A stretch of DNA of 64,000 bases, from the NCBI GenBank assembly GCA_020444245.1, contig JAHLLI010000011.1, forward strand, positions 1 through 64,000, in the 5' to 3' direction. The notes under the pieces were generated by a model. It was not told the origin of the DNA, did no database searches, and worked only from the letters and a program-made list of their open reading frames with translations. The position numbers and the translations under genes were made by a program. Source of the DNA: Actinomycetales bacterium (GTDB lineage Bacteria > Actinomycetota > Actinomycetes > Actinomycetales > Cellulomonadaceae). Position 1 is the first letter of the stretch. Every line of letters starts with the position of its first letter. Shown piece after piece: positions 56,439 to 64,000 of this stretch.

Positions 56439-57782
56439 TCAGTCGGCGTAGCGCAGCACCCCGAGGTCGTGCGAGCACTCGTCGCCGATCGGGTGCACCG
56501 CGACCCGGCCGTCGGCGCGCAGCGCCGCGAGCTCGGCGACCATCCGGTCGCGCAGCGTGTACGGGTCGATCGTGTTGACGTTGATCTTGGTGCCGCCCTC
56601 GAACCCGGCGAGGGTGGAGACCCGCCACTTGAGCACCACGTGCCACGGCATCGGCTGCGCGGCGCTGGGGGGCCGGTAGTGCCACTCCTCGTTGGTGGGC
56701 ACGTCCGCGCCGGTCGCGGCGTGCAGCGCGTGCAGCAGGTCGGAGAACCCACGCAGCTCGGCCGGCGTGTGGTCCCACGGCAGGTGGTGACGGCTGCGCG
56801 AGTAGACCTCGAGCGCCGGGTAGCGGTGCCCCACCCCGGCGACGGCGATCGCATGCTCGTTCTCCGCGACCACCAGCCGGTGCGCGGCGGCGTGGTCGAG
56901 GATCGCGGTGGTGTACACGTCCGGCTCGGCGGCCAGGCGCGCGAGCTCGCGCTCGGTCTGCGGCCCGAACTCGTCGATCGCGACCAGCTGCTTGTGCAGG
57001 TGGTCGAAGGACGCGCCGGCGGCCCGCAGCCAGTTCTGGAACACCGCCACGTAGCGCGCGTAGGGCTGGGCGGCGTACTGCGCCCGCATCGCCTCGACCG
57101 TGAACTGCAGGTAGCGCAGGTGCTCCTCGGGCGTCAGGCTCCCCGAGCCCGCGAGCTGGTCGCTGAACCGGGCCCCGTCCACCAGGTGGCGGCGGGCCAC
57201 GACCACGTCGTGCGACCCGGCGAACAGGTCGACCGCCTGGGCCAGCCGCTCGGCCTCGGGCTCGGTGGCCCACACCCCGGACAGCCCGGTCGCCGCGGCG
57301 CGCCGGCCCAGCATGTCGAGCACGTGCGCCCGGCCCAGCGGGTCCGCGGTGTAGGCGGTCGCCCGGGTCAGCAGCTCCGGCGAGGGCTGGTAGCCGTGGT
57401 TGGCCCGCCAGTACTCGACCGAGAGGATCTCGTAGAGGTTGGGCACCAGCCGCAGCTCGGCGACCGTCTCGTCCAGCCGCGTCGCCGGCAGGTGCTCGAG
57501 GGTGCTCGGCCCGTCCTCGGTGAGCACGAGGCGGGACTTCTCCGGCGGGGTGTCCAGGTAACGGGCCGAGCAGAACGCGCAGAGCCGGTCGTGCTCGGCG
57601 GGGTCGACCTCGAGCCGGTCGCGCCGGGGCACGGCGTGCGGCCGACCACCGCGTCCGGGCACGGTCCACACGACGGTGCCGGTGAGCGGCGAGACCTGCT
57701 TGACGGTGCCGTCCGGGAGGCGGACGAGCGGCTCGCTGCCGGAGGTGTGACCGATCACGGACGGGGCTCCGGACGGGGGCAT
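56439..57782 (-). CDS. DUF4921/GalT-like HIT-superfamily protein
   Basis: 447 residues. Resembles galactose-1-phosphate uridylyltransferases: a CxxC zinc pair (C68, C71 in LCAFCSARY), and the HIT motif HLHKQ in the middle (H-x-H-x-Q). Probably transfers a nucleotide or phosphate group on sugar phosphates; precise substrate unknown. The ATG at 57782 is chosen since a TAGGGT promoter element lies inside the longer open frame and would start mRNA about 17 bases upstream. Confidence 0.85.
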   Translation of the reverse strand: MPPSGAPSVIGHTSGSEPLVRLPDGTVKQVSPLTGTVVWTVPGRGGRPHAVPRRDRLEVDPAEHDRLCAFCSARYLDTPPEKSRLVLTEDGPSTLEHLPATRLDETVAELRLVPNLYEILSVEYWRANHGYQPSPELLTRATAYTADPLGRAHVLDMLGRRAAATGLSGVWATEPEAERLAQAVDLFAGSHDVVVARRHLVDGARFSDQLAGSGSLTPEEHLRYLQFTVEAMRAQYAAQPYARYVAVFQNWLRAAGASFDHLHKQLVAIDEFGPQTERELARLAAEPDVYTTAILDHAAAHRLVVAENEHAIAVAGVGHRYPALEVYSRSRHHLPWDHTPAELRGFSDLLHALHAATGADVPTNEEWHYRPPSAAQPMPWHVVLKWRVSTLAGFEGGTKINVNTIDPYTLRDRMVAELAALRADGRVAVHPIGDECSHDLGVLRYAD

Positions 57783-57805
57783 GACGTGACGGGGAGCACG
57801 GCGAC

Positions 57806-57811
57806 ACCCTA
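57806..57811 (-). promoter_or_regulatory. -10 element for DUF4921 gene
   Basis: TAGGGT on the minus strand; predicted transcription start at 57799, short leader of about 17 bases. Confidence 0.5.
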
Positions 57812-57894
57812 GCCAAGCCGCGCTCGGGACGGGCACCCGTCACCCGGCCGGACGTCGCCCGTGAAAGCCGGTGCTCCTTGTCCCTACCGGGCGG

Positions 57895-57900
57895 TAACGT
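57895..57900 (+). promoter_or_regulatory. -10 element for NodIJ-like ABC operon
   Basis: TAACGT, eight bases before the GTG at 57909: leaderless or nearly so. Confidence 0.45.
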
Positions 57901-57908
57901 TCCGGCTC

Positions 57909-58835
57909 GTGCCCGTCCCCGTCATCACCGCCACCGGCCTGACCAAGCGCTACGGCGAGCTCGTCGCGGTCGCCGGCATCGACCTCGAGGTCGCACCCGG
58001 CGAGTCCTTCGGCCTGCTCGGGCCCAACGGCGCCGGCAAGTCGACCACCATGCGGATGATCGGCGCGGTGTCCACCCGCACGTCCGGCGACCTCCAGGTC
58101 CTCGGGCTGGACCCGGACACGCACGGGCCGGAGATCCGCTCCCAGCTCGGCGTCGTGCCGCAGGAGGACAACCTCGACACCGAGCTGCGGGTCCGCGACA
58201 ACCTCATCGTCTACGGACGCTACTTCGGCATCCCGCGGGCCGAGTGCGGCCGTCGCGCGGACGAGCTGCTCGCCTTCGCCCAGCTCGAGGAGAAGTCCAA
58301 GGCCAAGGTCGACGACCTGTCCGGCGGCATGAAGCGCCGCCTGACCATCGCCCGCGCCCTGGTGAACAACCCGCGCGTGCTCATGCTCGACGAGCCGACC
58401 ACCGGCCTGGACCCCCAGGCTCGGCACGTGCTGTGGGACCGGCTGTTCCGGCTCAAGGAGCGCGGCACGACGCTGGTGCTCACCACGCACTACATGGACG
58501 AGGCCGAGCAGCTGTGCGACCGGCTGGTCGTGGTCGACGAGGGCCGGATCATGGCCGAGGGCAGTCCGGCGTCGTTGATCCGCGAGCACTCCTCGCGCGA
58601 GGTGGTCGAGTTGCGGTTCGGCTCGCGCCGCAACGAGGCCGCCGCCGAGCGGCTCGAGGGCCTGGGCGACCGGGTCGAGACCCTTCCCGACCGCGTCCTG
58701 GTCTACGCCGGAGACGGCGAGGCGGTGCTCGAGCAGGTCGCCCGGCTCGGCCTGCACCCGACCACGAGCCTGGTGCGCCGCTCGAGCCTGGAGGACGTGT
58801 TCCTCCGCCTGACCGGACGGAGCCTGATCGAATGA
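57909..58835 (+). CDS. ABC exporter ATP-binding protein (NodI-like)
   Basis: 308 residues. Walker A GPNGAGKSTT (about 40-49), signature LSGGMKRRL, Walker B LMLDEPTTGLD, switch TTHYMDEAEQL. The C-terminal extension (about 225-308) with SSLEDVFLRLTGRSL is typical of NodI/DrrA-type exporters. The GTG at 57909 aligns with the family start; an upstream ATG at 57861 would precede the promoter element. Overlaps the first permease gene (ATGA). Confidence 0.94.
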   Translation: MPVPVITATGLTKRYGELVAVAGIDLEVAPGESFGLLGPNGAGKSTTMRMIGAVSTRTSGDLQVLGLDPDTHGPEIRSQLGVVPQEDNLDTELRVRDNLIVYGRYFGIPRAECGRRADELLAFAQLEEKSKAKVDDLSGGMKRRLTIARALVNNPRVLMLDEPTTGLDPQARHVLWDRLFRLKERGTTLVLTTHYMDEAEQLCDRLVVVDEGRIMAEGSPASLIREHSSREVVELRFGSRRNEAAAERLEGLGDRVETLPDRVLVYAGDGEAVLEQVARLGLHPTTSLVRRSSLEDVFLRLTGRSLIE

Positions 58836-59671
58836 CGACGCTCGACGAGGCCACCGGGGCCGCCATGGCCGGCGCGGTCCGCCCGCGCCGGTTCGGCGCG
58901 CTGTACGTCGCCGAGCACCAGCTGCGCGCGATGCGCTCGTACGGCTGGACGATCGTGATCGGCGGGCTCGGCCAGCCGCTGCTCTACCTGCTGGGTCTCG
59001 GCCTCGGGCTCGCGACGTTCCTCGACGTACCCGTGGGCTTCGGGCCCGACGGCCCGGTGCCCTACGTGACGTTCGTGGCGCCGGCGCTGCTGGCCACCGC
59101 CGCGATCTCGGTCACCACCGAGGAGTTCACGTACACGGTGATGGCGGGCTTCAAGTGGCGCCGGATCTTCTGGGGCATGAACGCCTCGCCGATCGCGCCG
59201 GCGCAGGTGGTCGGGGGGCTGGTGCTGGCCGTCGGCGCCCGGATGGTGTTCGTGTCCACCGCGTACGCCCTGCTGATCTGGGCGTTCGGGGCGGTCGGCA
59301 ACGCCTGGGCGGTCGCCGTGCTGCCGCTGCTCGGGCTGCTCGGCGGGCTCGCGTTCGGGCTGCCGCTGCTGGCCTACTCGGCGAGCCTGCGGGACGACGC
59401 CGGCCAGTTCGCCGCCGTGCAGCGCTTCGTGTTCACCCCGATGTTCCTGTTCTCCGGCACGTTCTACCCGCTGAGCACCCTGCCGGTCTGGCTGCACTGG
59501 ATCGGCTGGGTCTCGCCGCTGTGGCACGCCAGCGAGCTGGGCCGGGCGGTGTCCTACGGCGCGCCGATGAGCGGGACGACCGTCGCCGTGCACCTCGCGG
59601 TGCTCCTCGGGCTGACGGTGGGCGGATGGTTCGTCGCGCGCCGGGTCTTCGTCGGACGGATGCACGGATGA
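58832..59671 (+). CDS. ABC-2 permease (NodJ-like), first
   Basis: 279 residues, six helices in the ABC2 permease pattern, with the NodJ-type segment FTPMFLFSGTFYPLSTLPVW. Forms the exporter channel with the second permease. ATG overlaps the ATPase stop and its own stop overlaps the next start (ATGA both times). Confidence 0.93.
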   Translation: MTTLDEATGAAMAGAVRPRRFGALYVAEHQLRAMRSYGWTIVIGGLGQPLLYLLGLGLGLATFLDVPVGFGPDGPVPYVTFVAPALLATAAISVTTEEFTYTVMAGFKWRRIFWGMNASPIAPAQVVGGLVLAVGARMVFVSTAYALLIWAFGAVGNAWAVAVLPLLGLLGGLAFGLPLLAYSASLRDDAGQFAAVQRFVFTPMFLFSGTFYPLSTLPVWLHWIGWVSPLWHASELGRAVSYGAPMSGTTVAVHLAVLLGLTVGGWFVARRVFVGRMHG

Positions 59672-60489
59672 CCGCCACGACGACCTCGGAGCCGACCCGC
59701 ACCGGCGGTGTCCGCGCGCTGTACTCCGGCAACGCGGGCGCCGTCCTGGGCCGCGGGCTGCTCGCGGCCCGTTCCAGCACCTGGGTGGTGGTGGTCTCAG
59801 GGTTCTTCGAGCCGGTCTTCTTCCTGCTCGCGATGGGCGTCGGGCTGGGCACCTACATCGGGGACGTCGCGCTGCCGTCCGGTCGTGAGATCCCCTACGC
59901 GGCGTACATCGCCCCGGCGCTGCTGGCCGTCTCGGCGATGAACGGCGCGGTGTACGACTCGACCTGGAACGTCTTCTTCAAGATGCACTTCGGCAAGCTG
60001 TACCAGGCGATGATGGCCACCTCGCTCGGGCCGTTGGACGTCGCGCTCGGGGAGATCGGCTACGCGCTGCTGCGCGGGGTGGTCTACGCGACGGGGTTCC
60101 TCACCGTGATGCAGCTGATGGGCCTGAACCTGTCGTGGACCGCGATCCTGACCCTCCCGGCGGTGCTGCTCATCGCCTTCGGGTTCGCGAGTCTGGGGAT
60201 GGCGGTCACCAGCTACATGTCGACCTTCCAGCAGATGGACTGGATCAACTTCGTCCTGCTGCCGATGTTCCTGTTCTCCGCGACGTTCTTCCCGCTCAGC
60301 GTGTACCCCGAGCCGCTCCAGTGGCTGATCCAGGCCCTGCCCCTGTGGCACGGCGTCGAGCTGATCCGCGGCCTCACCACCGGGGAGCTGGACGGCGCGA
60401 CGGCGGTGCACGTCGGGTACTACGCCGCGCTGGTCGCGATCGGCGTGGTGGTCACCACCCGCAGGCTGCGCGCGCTGTTCCTCGACTGA
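59668..60489 (+). CDS. ABC-2 permease (NodJ-like), second
   Basis: 273 residues, six helices; LLPMFLFSATFFPLSVYPEPLQW parallels the segment in the preceding permease, so the two arose by duplication. Heteromeric permease pairs with one ATPase export lipids, lipooligosaccharides or antibiotics; cargo unknown. Followed at once by a strong terminator. Confidence 0.93.
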   Translation: MTATTTSEPTRTGGVRALYSGNAGAVLGRGLLAARSSTWVVVVSGFFEPVFFLLAMGVGLGTYIGDVALPSGREIPYAAYIAPALLAVSAMNGAVYDSTWNVFFKMHFGKLYQAMMATSLGPLDVALGEIGYALLRGVVYATGFLTVMQLMGLNLSWTAILTLPAVLLIAFGFASLGMAVTSYMSTFQQMDWINFVLLPMFLFSATFFPLSVYPEPLQWLIQALPLWHGVELIRGLTTGELDGATAVHVGYYAALVAIGVVVTTRRLRALFLD

Positions 60490-60490
60490 C

Positions 60491-60533
60491 AGGTGTGGCC
60501 CCGACCGCACCGGAAGCGGTCGGGGCCACACCT
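60491..60533. terminator. Bidirectional terminator hairpin
   Basis: AGGTGTGGCCCCGACCGC (60491-60508) and its perfect complement (60516-60533) around a 7-base loop, one base after the permease stop and 29 bases from the convergent epimerase stop. Confidence 0.9.
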
Positions 60534-60562
60534 CGCACGGAGCTCGCGCCCCGCAGCTCGGG

Positions 60563-61450
60563 TCAGCGCTGCTGGATGAGGTGCCCGTCCTCGTCCAGGT
60601 AGTCACGCCACGAGCGCTTCGCCTTCCAGCCCAGGACGCGCTCGGCCTTCGCGGAGCTGATGCCCGACGAGTCCGGGCGCGCCAGCTCGCGCAGCTCGAT
60701 CTTGTCGCCGTAGTACTGGTGCAGGATCGTCGCGAAGTCCCGCCCGCCGACGTTGTCGGGCGCGGCGATGTAGAAGACCTCGTGGCCCGCCAGGTCCGAC
60801 TCGACCGCGAGCACGATGGCATCGGCGAGGTCGTCGGCGATGACGTAGCTCCACAGGTTCGGGCTCAGGTGCGCCGCGTCGCGCACCTGGGCGCCGAGGT
60901 TGCGCTCGATGTTGCCCGCGTGCTGCACGTGGGTGGGCCGCAGGGACACGCAGCGCAGGTCGCTGCGGCGGACCGCGGCGTCGCAGAGCTGCTCACCGAA
61001 GGCCTTGGACAGGGCGTACGGGTCCTGCGGCCGGATCGGGTGCTCCTCGTCCACCGGTGCGTAGTCCGGCAGGTCAGGGCGCTCGGGGAAGAAGAACCCG
61101 GGCACGGTCTCACTGGAGACGTTGACGAAGATCTTCACGCCCCAGCGCACCGAGGCCTCGAGCACGTTGAAGGTCGCCGTGATGTTGTTCTGGAACACGA
61201 CGTGCGGCGGGTTGTGCGTCGGCTCCGGGATCGCGCCGGCGTGGACCACCGCCTCGAAGCCACGCACCACCGCGAACGCCTGGCCGGCGTCGGTGAGGTC
61301 CGCCTGCTGGTAGTCGGGCTCCCCGGGGAGCATCCGGTCGAAGTCGTGCCGACCGAGGTCGGTGCCCGTGACGTCGTGACCGGCCGCGAGCAGCGCGCGC
61401 ACCGCCGCACTGCCGACCTTGCCGCGGGACCCGGTGACCAGGACTCTCAT
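60563..61450 (-). CDS. NAD-dependent epimerase/dehydratase (extended SDR)
   Basis: 295 residues. NAD-binding TGSRGKVG (about 6-13), catalytic SSE and YALSK (YxxxK). Acts on a nucleotide sugar or a sugar acid. It is the last gene of the sugar ABC operon, 23 bases after the GntR regulator, so a role in catabolism of the imported sugar (for example a hexuronate or aldose dehydrogenase/epimerase) is plausible; the exact substrate cannot be read. The second of two adjacent ATGs (61450) is best spaced from AAGGAG. Confidence 0.9.
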   Translation of the reverse strand: MRVLVTGSRGKVGSAAVRALLAAGHDVTGTDLGRHDFDRMLPGEPDYQQADLTDAGQAFAVVRGFEAVVHAGAIPEPTHNPPHVVFQNNITATFNVLEASVRWGVKIFVNVSSETVPGFFFPERPDLPDYAPVDEEHPIRPQDPYALSKAFGEQLCDAAVRRSDLRCVSLRPTHVQHAGNIERNLGAQVRDAAHLSPNLWSYVIADDLADAIVLAVESDLAGHEVFYIAAPDNVGGRDFATILHQYYGDKIELRELARPDSSGISSAKAERVLGWKAKRSWRDYLDEDGHLIQQR

Positions 61451-61473
61451 CATGTCTCCTTCAACGAACTCTG

Positions 61474-62256
61474 CTACGGACTGGACTGACTGCTGCCGGG
61501 CGGCTCACCCGCGTCGAGCGGGTCCGCACGGAAGTCGAACAATGACTGCTCCGGGTCGGTGACGAATTGCACGAAGTCCGACTCGGTCTGGGCGATGTGG
61601 CGACTCATGGCATCGGAGGAACCGGCCGGGTCGCCCGCCGTGAGAGCGCGCAGGATGTTCTCGTGGTGGACCATCGCGTGCTTTCTCACGTCGCTGTGCG
61701 CGGACGTCTGGTACCTGGTGAGCCGCAGCACCTCCTCGAGCGGGTTGAACAATGCGACGATGAATGAATTCCCCGTCGCCTCCAGAATGACGCTGTGAAA
61801 ACGTATGTCGGCGTCAACGAACTGCACGACGTTGTTCGTCGCCGCCGCCTCGGCCATCGTCGTGACGAGCCGACCGAGCTCGGCCAGGTGCTCGTCGGTG
61901 CGGTGCTCGGCCGCGATCCCTGCGGAACCGACCTCCACCAGCCGACGCGCCTCGAGGAGCCGTCGCGACCAGGTCGAGCTGTCGGCCTCGAGCTTGGAAC
62001 GCGCCACCAGCAGCACCGGGTCGAGCAACGACCATTCGGTCATGGGCGACACGAACGTGCCACGCCCGGCCACGATCCGCACGAGCCCCTTCATCTGCAG
62101 GAGCTTGATCGCCTCCCGCACCGTCGGTCTGCTGAGCCCGAACTCCCGGGACAGCTCGTTCTCGTTCGGAACCTGCGAACCCGGCGGGTATGCCCCGTCG
62201 ACAATGGATTCTTGTAGAGATTCCGCAAGACCTTCGGCGAGTGGACGGCGTGCCAT
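61474..62256 (-). CDS. GntR/FadR-family regulator (FCD domain)
   Basis: 260 residues. Winged helix at about 5-72 (SREFGLSRPTVREAIKLLQM) and a C-terminal FCD domain with its metal-binding positions in DADIRFHSVIL, HHENILRAL and SRHI. Regulators of this kind respond to sugar acids or related metabolites. It sits between the ABC permease and the epimerase genes, so it probably controls this operon. The coding sequence around 61740-61830 and 62200-62260 is noticeably less GC-rich than its surroundings. Confidence 0.93.
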   Translation of the reverse strand: MARRPLAEGLAESLQESIVDGAYPPGSQVPNENELSREFGLSRPTVREAIKLLQMKGLVRIVAGRGTFVSPMTEWSLLDPVLLVARSKLEADSSTWSRRLLEARRLVEVGSAGIAAEHRTDEHLAELGRLVTTMAEAAATNNVVQFVDADIRFHSVILEATGNSFIVALFNPLEEVLRLTRYQTSAHSDVRKHAMVHHENILRALTAGDPAGSSDAMSRHIAQTESDFVQFVTDPEQSLFDFRADPLDAGEPPGSSQSSP

Positions 62257-62295
62257 TAGATCTCCCCTGAGAAGGTGGCGACAACGCGCTGGATC

Positions 62296-63345
62296 CTACA
62301 CCGACGACTTCTTCTGGATCCGCGCTAGGACCCCCGCCCAGCCACGTCCGCCGGCACGTCCCCCCCGGCGGCGCATGTTGAGCGCGACGGCCAGGACGAT
62401 GATCGCCCCGCTGAACATCTCCTGCCAGTACGCCGAGATGTTCAGCATGATCAGGCCGTTGAGGATCAGCCCGAGCAGCGTCGTGCCCAGCACGGTGCCG
62501 AGGATCGACCCCTCGCCGCCGAACAGGCTCGCCCCGCCGATCACCACCGCACCGATCGCGACCAGCTCGTAGCCCGAGCCCGCGTCAGGCCGACCCACGC
62601 TCAGTCGCGCGGTCTCGATCACCGAGGCGAACGCCGCGAGCGAGGAGGAGATCACGAAGATCGAGATCTTCACCGCGCGCACGCGCACGCCCGAGAGCAC
62701 TGCCGCCTCGGTGTTGCTCCCGATCAGGAACACGTGCCGGCCGAACACCGTCTTGGTCAGCACCAGGTGGGCGACCAGGGCGACCACGGCGGCGAGCCAG
62801 ACCGGCACCGGGACACCCAGCCACACGCCCTGCCCGAGGAACAGGAAGCCGCTCGGGAAGCCGCTGATCGTCGACCCGGTGGTCAGGCCCAGTGCCAGAC
62901 CGCTGGCCATCGCCATGCTTCCCAGCGTGACCACGAACGACGGGATCCTGGTGAAGGCGAACACCGCCCCGTTGAACAGCCCGACCAGCGCCCCGGCGAG
63001 GATCGCCAGGGGCAGGGCCAGGACCGGGTTCAGCCCGGCGTCGACCATCAGCAGGCCGGTGCTCACCGAGACCAGCGCGACCACCGAACCCACCGACAGG
63101 TCGATCTGACCCGCGAGGATCACGAAGGTCATCCCCGTGCTGATGAACAGCGCCAGGGCGACCTGCCGCGAGACCACCGTGAGGTTGCCCGCGGTGAGGA
63201 AGTTGGGCGACTGGATCGCCAGGAACACCACCAGGACGACGACGGCGATGAGGAGCCCGAACTCCTTGGCACCGACGATCCTGCGAAGCAGCCGGCGCTG
63301 AGGTACGTCCTCCGCCGGCGACACGCTCAGCGTTGCGCTCTTCAC
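62296..63345 (-). CDS. Sugar ABC transporter permease (RbsC-like)
   Basis: 349 residues, about ten helices, of the ribose/xylose/AraH permease family: GMTFVILAGQIDLSVGSVVA, NGAVFAFTRIPSFVVTLGSM, GRPDAGSGYELVAIGAVVIGG and LFGGEGSILGTVLG. GTG start overlaps the ATPase stop (GTGA). Works with the adjacent ATPase and a substrate-binding protein that lies outside the window. Confidence 0.95.
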   Translation of the reverse strand: MKSATLSVSPAEDVPQRRLLRRIVGAKEFGLLIAVVVLVVFLAIQSPNFLTAGNLTVVSRQVALALFISTGMTFVILAGQIDLSVGSVVALVSVSTGLLMVDAGLNPVLALPLAILAGALVGLFNGAVFAFTRIPSFVVTLGSMAMASGLALGLTTGSTISGFPSGFLFLGQGVWLGVPVPVWLAAVVALVAHLVLTKTVFGRHVFLIGSNTEAAVLSGVRVRAVKISIFVISSSLAAFASVIETARLSVGRPDAGSGYELVAIGAVVIGGASLFGGEGSILGTVLGTTLLGLILNGLIMLNISAYWQEMFSGAIIVLAVALNMRRRGGRAGGRGWAGVLARIQKKSSV

Positions 63346-64000
63346 GCCACACCCCTCTCGTGGACGCCGGTCGCCAAGCTCATGACCGCGCGTTCGCTCA
63401 TCTCGTCGCCGGACAGCTCGCCTGCCACCCGGCCCTCACGTAGGACGACGACCCGGTCGCTCATCCCCAGCACCTCGTTCAGCTCGGAGGAGATCATCAC
63501 GATCGCCACCCCGGTGGCCGCGATCGTGCGCATCAGCCCGTAGATCTCCTCCTTGGCCCCCATGTCCACCCCGCGCGTGGGCTCGTCGAGCAGCAGGACC
63601 CGCGGGTTGGTGGCCAGCCACCGGGCCAGGACGGCCTTCTGCTGGTTGCCACCCGACAGCGAGCGCACCGGTTGGCGCAGGGCATTGGTGCGCAGGTTGA
63701 GCCGTTCGGCGTACTCGCGCGACAGACCCTGCTCACGGTCGGAGCTCAGCCACCCGACCCGGGAGACCCGCTGCGGGCAGGCCGACACGATGTTGACGCT
63801 CACCGGCAGGTCGAGGAAGAGTGCGCTGCCCTTGCGGTCCTCGGGCACCAGCGCGACGCCCGCCGCGATCGCCTCCATCGGGCCCTGCCAGTGCACCGGC
63901 GTGCCGTCCAGGAGGATCTCGCCGGCCTCGACCGGCTCCATCCCGAACACCGCTCGCGCCGACTCGCTCCGGCCCGCGCCGACCAGGCCCGCGACCCCGA
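63342..64000 (-). CDS. Sugar ABC transporter ATP-binding protein (RbsA-like), C-terminal part
   Basis: Only the last 219 codons are inside; the frame continues past the right edge. It is the second nucleotide-binding domain of a duplicated RbsA-type ATPase: degenerate Walker A GLVGAGRSE, LVPEDRKGSALFLDLPVSVN, signature LSGGNQQKAVLARW, Walker B LLLDEPTRGVDMGAK, and ISSELNEVLGMSDRVVVLREG. Couples ATP hydrolysis to sugar import through the RbsC-like permease. Confidence 0.95.
   Translation of the reverse strand, partial: GVAGLVGAGRSESARAVFGMEPVEAGEILLDGTPVHWQGPMEAIAAGVALVPEDRKGSALFLDLPVSVNIVSACPQRVSRVGWLSSDREQGLSREYAERLNLRTNALRQPVRSLSGGNQQKAVLARWLATNPRVLLLDEPTRGVDMGAKEEIYGLMRTIAATGVAIVMISSELNEVLGMSDRVVVLREGRVAGELSGDEMSERAVMSLATGVHERGVA

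Overview
The window is very GC-rich (about three quarters G+C by eye), densely coded on both strands and full of 1- or 4-base start/stop overlaps (ATGA, GTGA, TGATG). Together with GTG starts, many promoters of the form TAnnnT followed by 6-7 bases and the start codon (leaderless mRNAs), an F420-type (DUF385) reductase, a wax ester synthase/DGAT-type acyltransferase and a SigE-family ECF sigma factor, this points to a chromosomal segment of an actinobacterium. A Cellulomonadaceae-like member of the Micrococcales is my best guess; this is inference only. I see no rRNA, tRNA, CRISPR array, insertion sequence, prophage or replication origin.

Layout. 0-9 kb: end of a Pro/Gly/Ala-repeat protein, an ECF sigma factor with its membrane-anchored beta-propeller partner, a polytopic membrane protein, class I aldolase, RlmC rRNA methyltransferase, a TSUP exporter, a WS/DGAT-like acyltransferase and a matrixin-type metalloprotease. 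9.2-12.6 kb: an ABC-2 export operon with two ATPases and a terminal TetR regulator, preceded by a palindrome that may be its operator. 12.6-14.5 kb: DoxX-like protein and three small proteins. 14.6-19.7 kb: c-di-GMP genes, namely an HD-GYP protein fused to pentapeptide repeats and a PAS-GGDEF-EAL protein, with an aspartate racemase between them. 19.7-26.1 kb: DUF885 peptidase-like protein, chemoreceptor, carbonic anhydrase coupled to a small protein, a hypothetical protein and a YihY-like membrane protein.

26.2-34.1 kb is a ten-gene V-type ATPase operon on the minus strand (G/H-like, C, I, K, F, E, A, B, D, then a universal stress protein). Divergent from it is a shikimate-dehydrogenase-like gene. 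35.7-39.2 kb is a polyprenyl-sugar glycosyltransferase pair (GT2-GtrA plus GT39-like). 39.3-41.3 kb holds a secreted M15-like protein and an F420-type reductase. 41.3-44.7 kb is a five-gene membrane redox cassette (small membrane protein, ApbE flavin transferase, bis-heme ferric-reductase-like protein, NuoF-like protein, 3Fe-4S ferredoxin).

44.9-57.8 kb: PhoX/DUF839 protein, DUF2807 lipoprotein, aldo/keto reductase, a divergent membrane pyrophosphatase coupled to a glycosyltransferase, PP2C phosphatase, MFS drug exporter, VOC protein, AadA-like aminoglycoside nucleotidyltransferase and a GalT-like DUF4921 protein. 57.9-60.5 kb is a NodIJ-like ABC exporter. 60.6-64 kb is a ribose-type sugar ABC operon, cut by the window end, carrying its GntR regulator and an NAD-dependent epimerase.

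Themes: two ion-translocating machines (V-ATPase and membrane PPase), three ABC systems, c-di-GMP turnover, cell-surface polymer synthesis, and a probable transmembrane electron-transfer cassette. Intergenic regions repeatedly carry short tandem duplications (16, 38, 41, 45-46 and 48 bp units). The most unusual items are the HD-GYP/pentapeptide fusion, the shortened V-ATPase subunit I, the lipobox-like N-terminus of the pyrophosphatase and the redox cassette whose flavinylated partner is not apparent.
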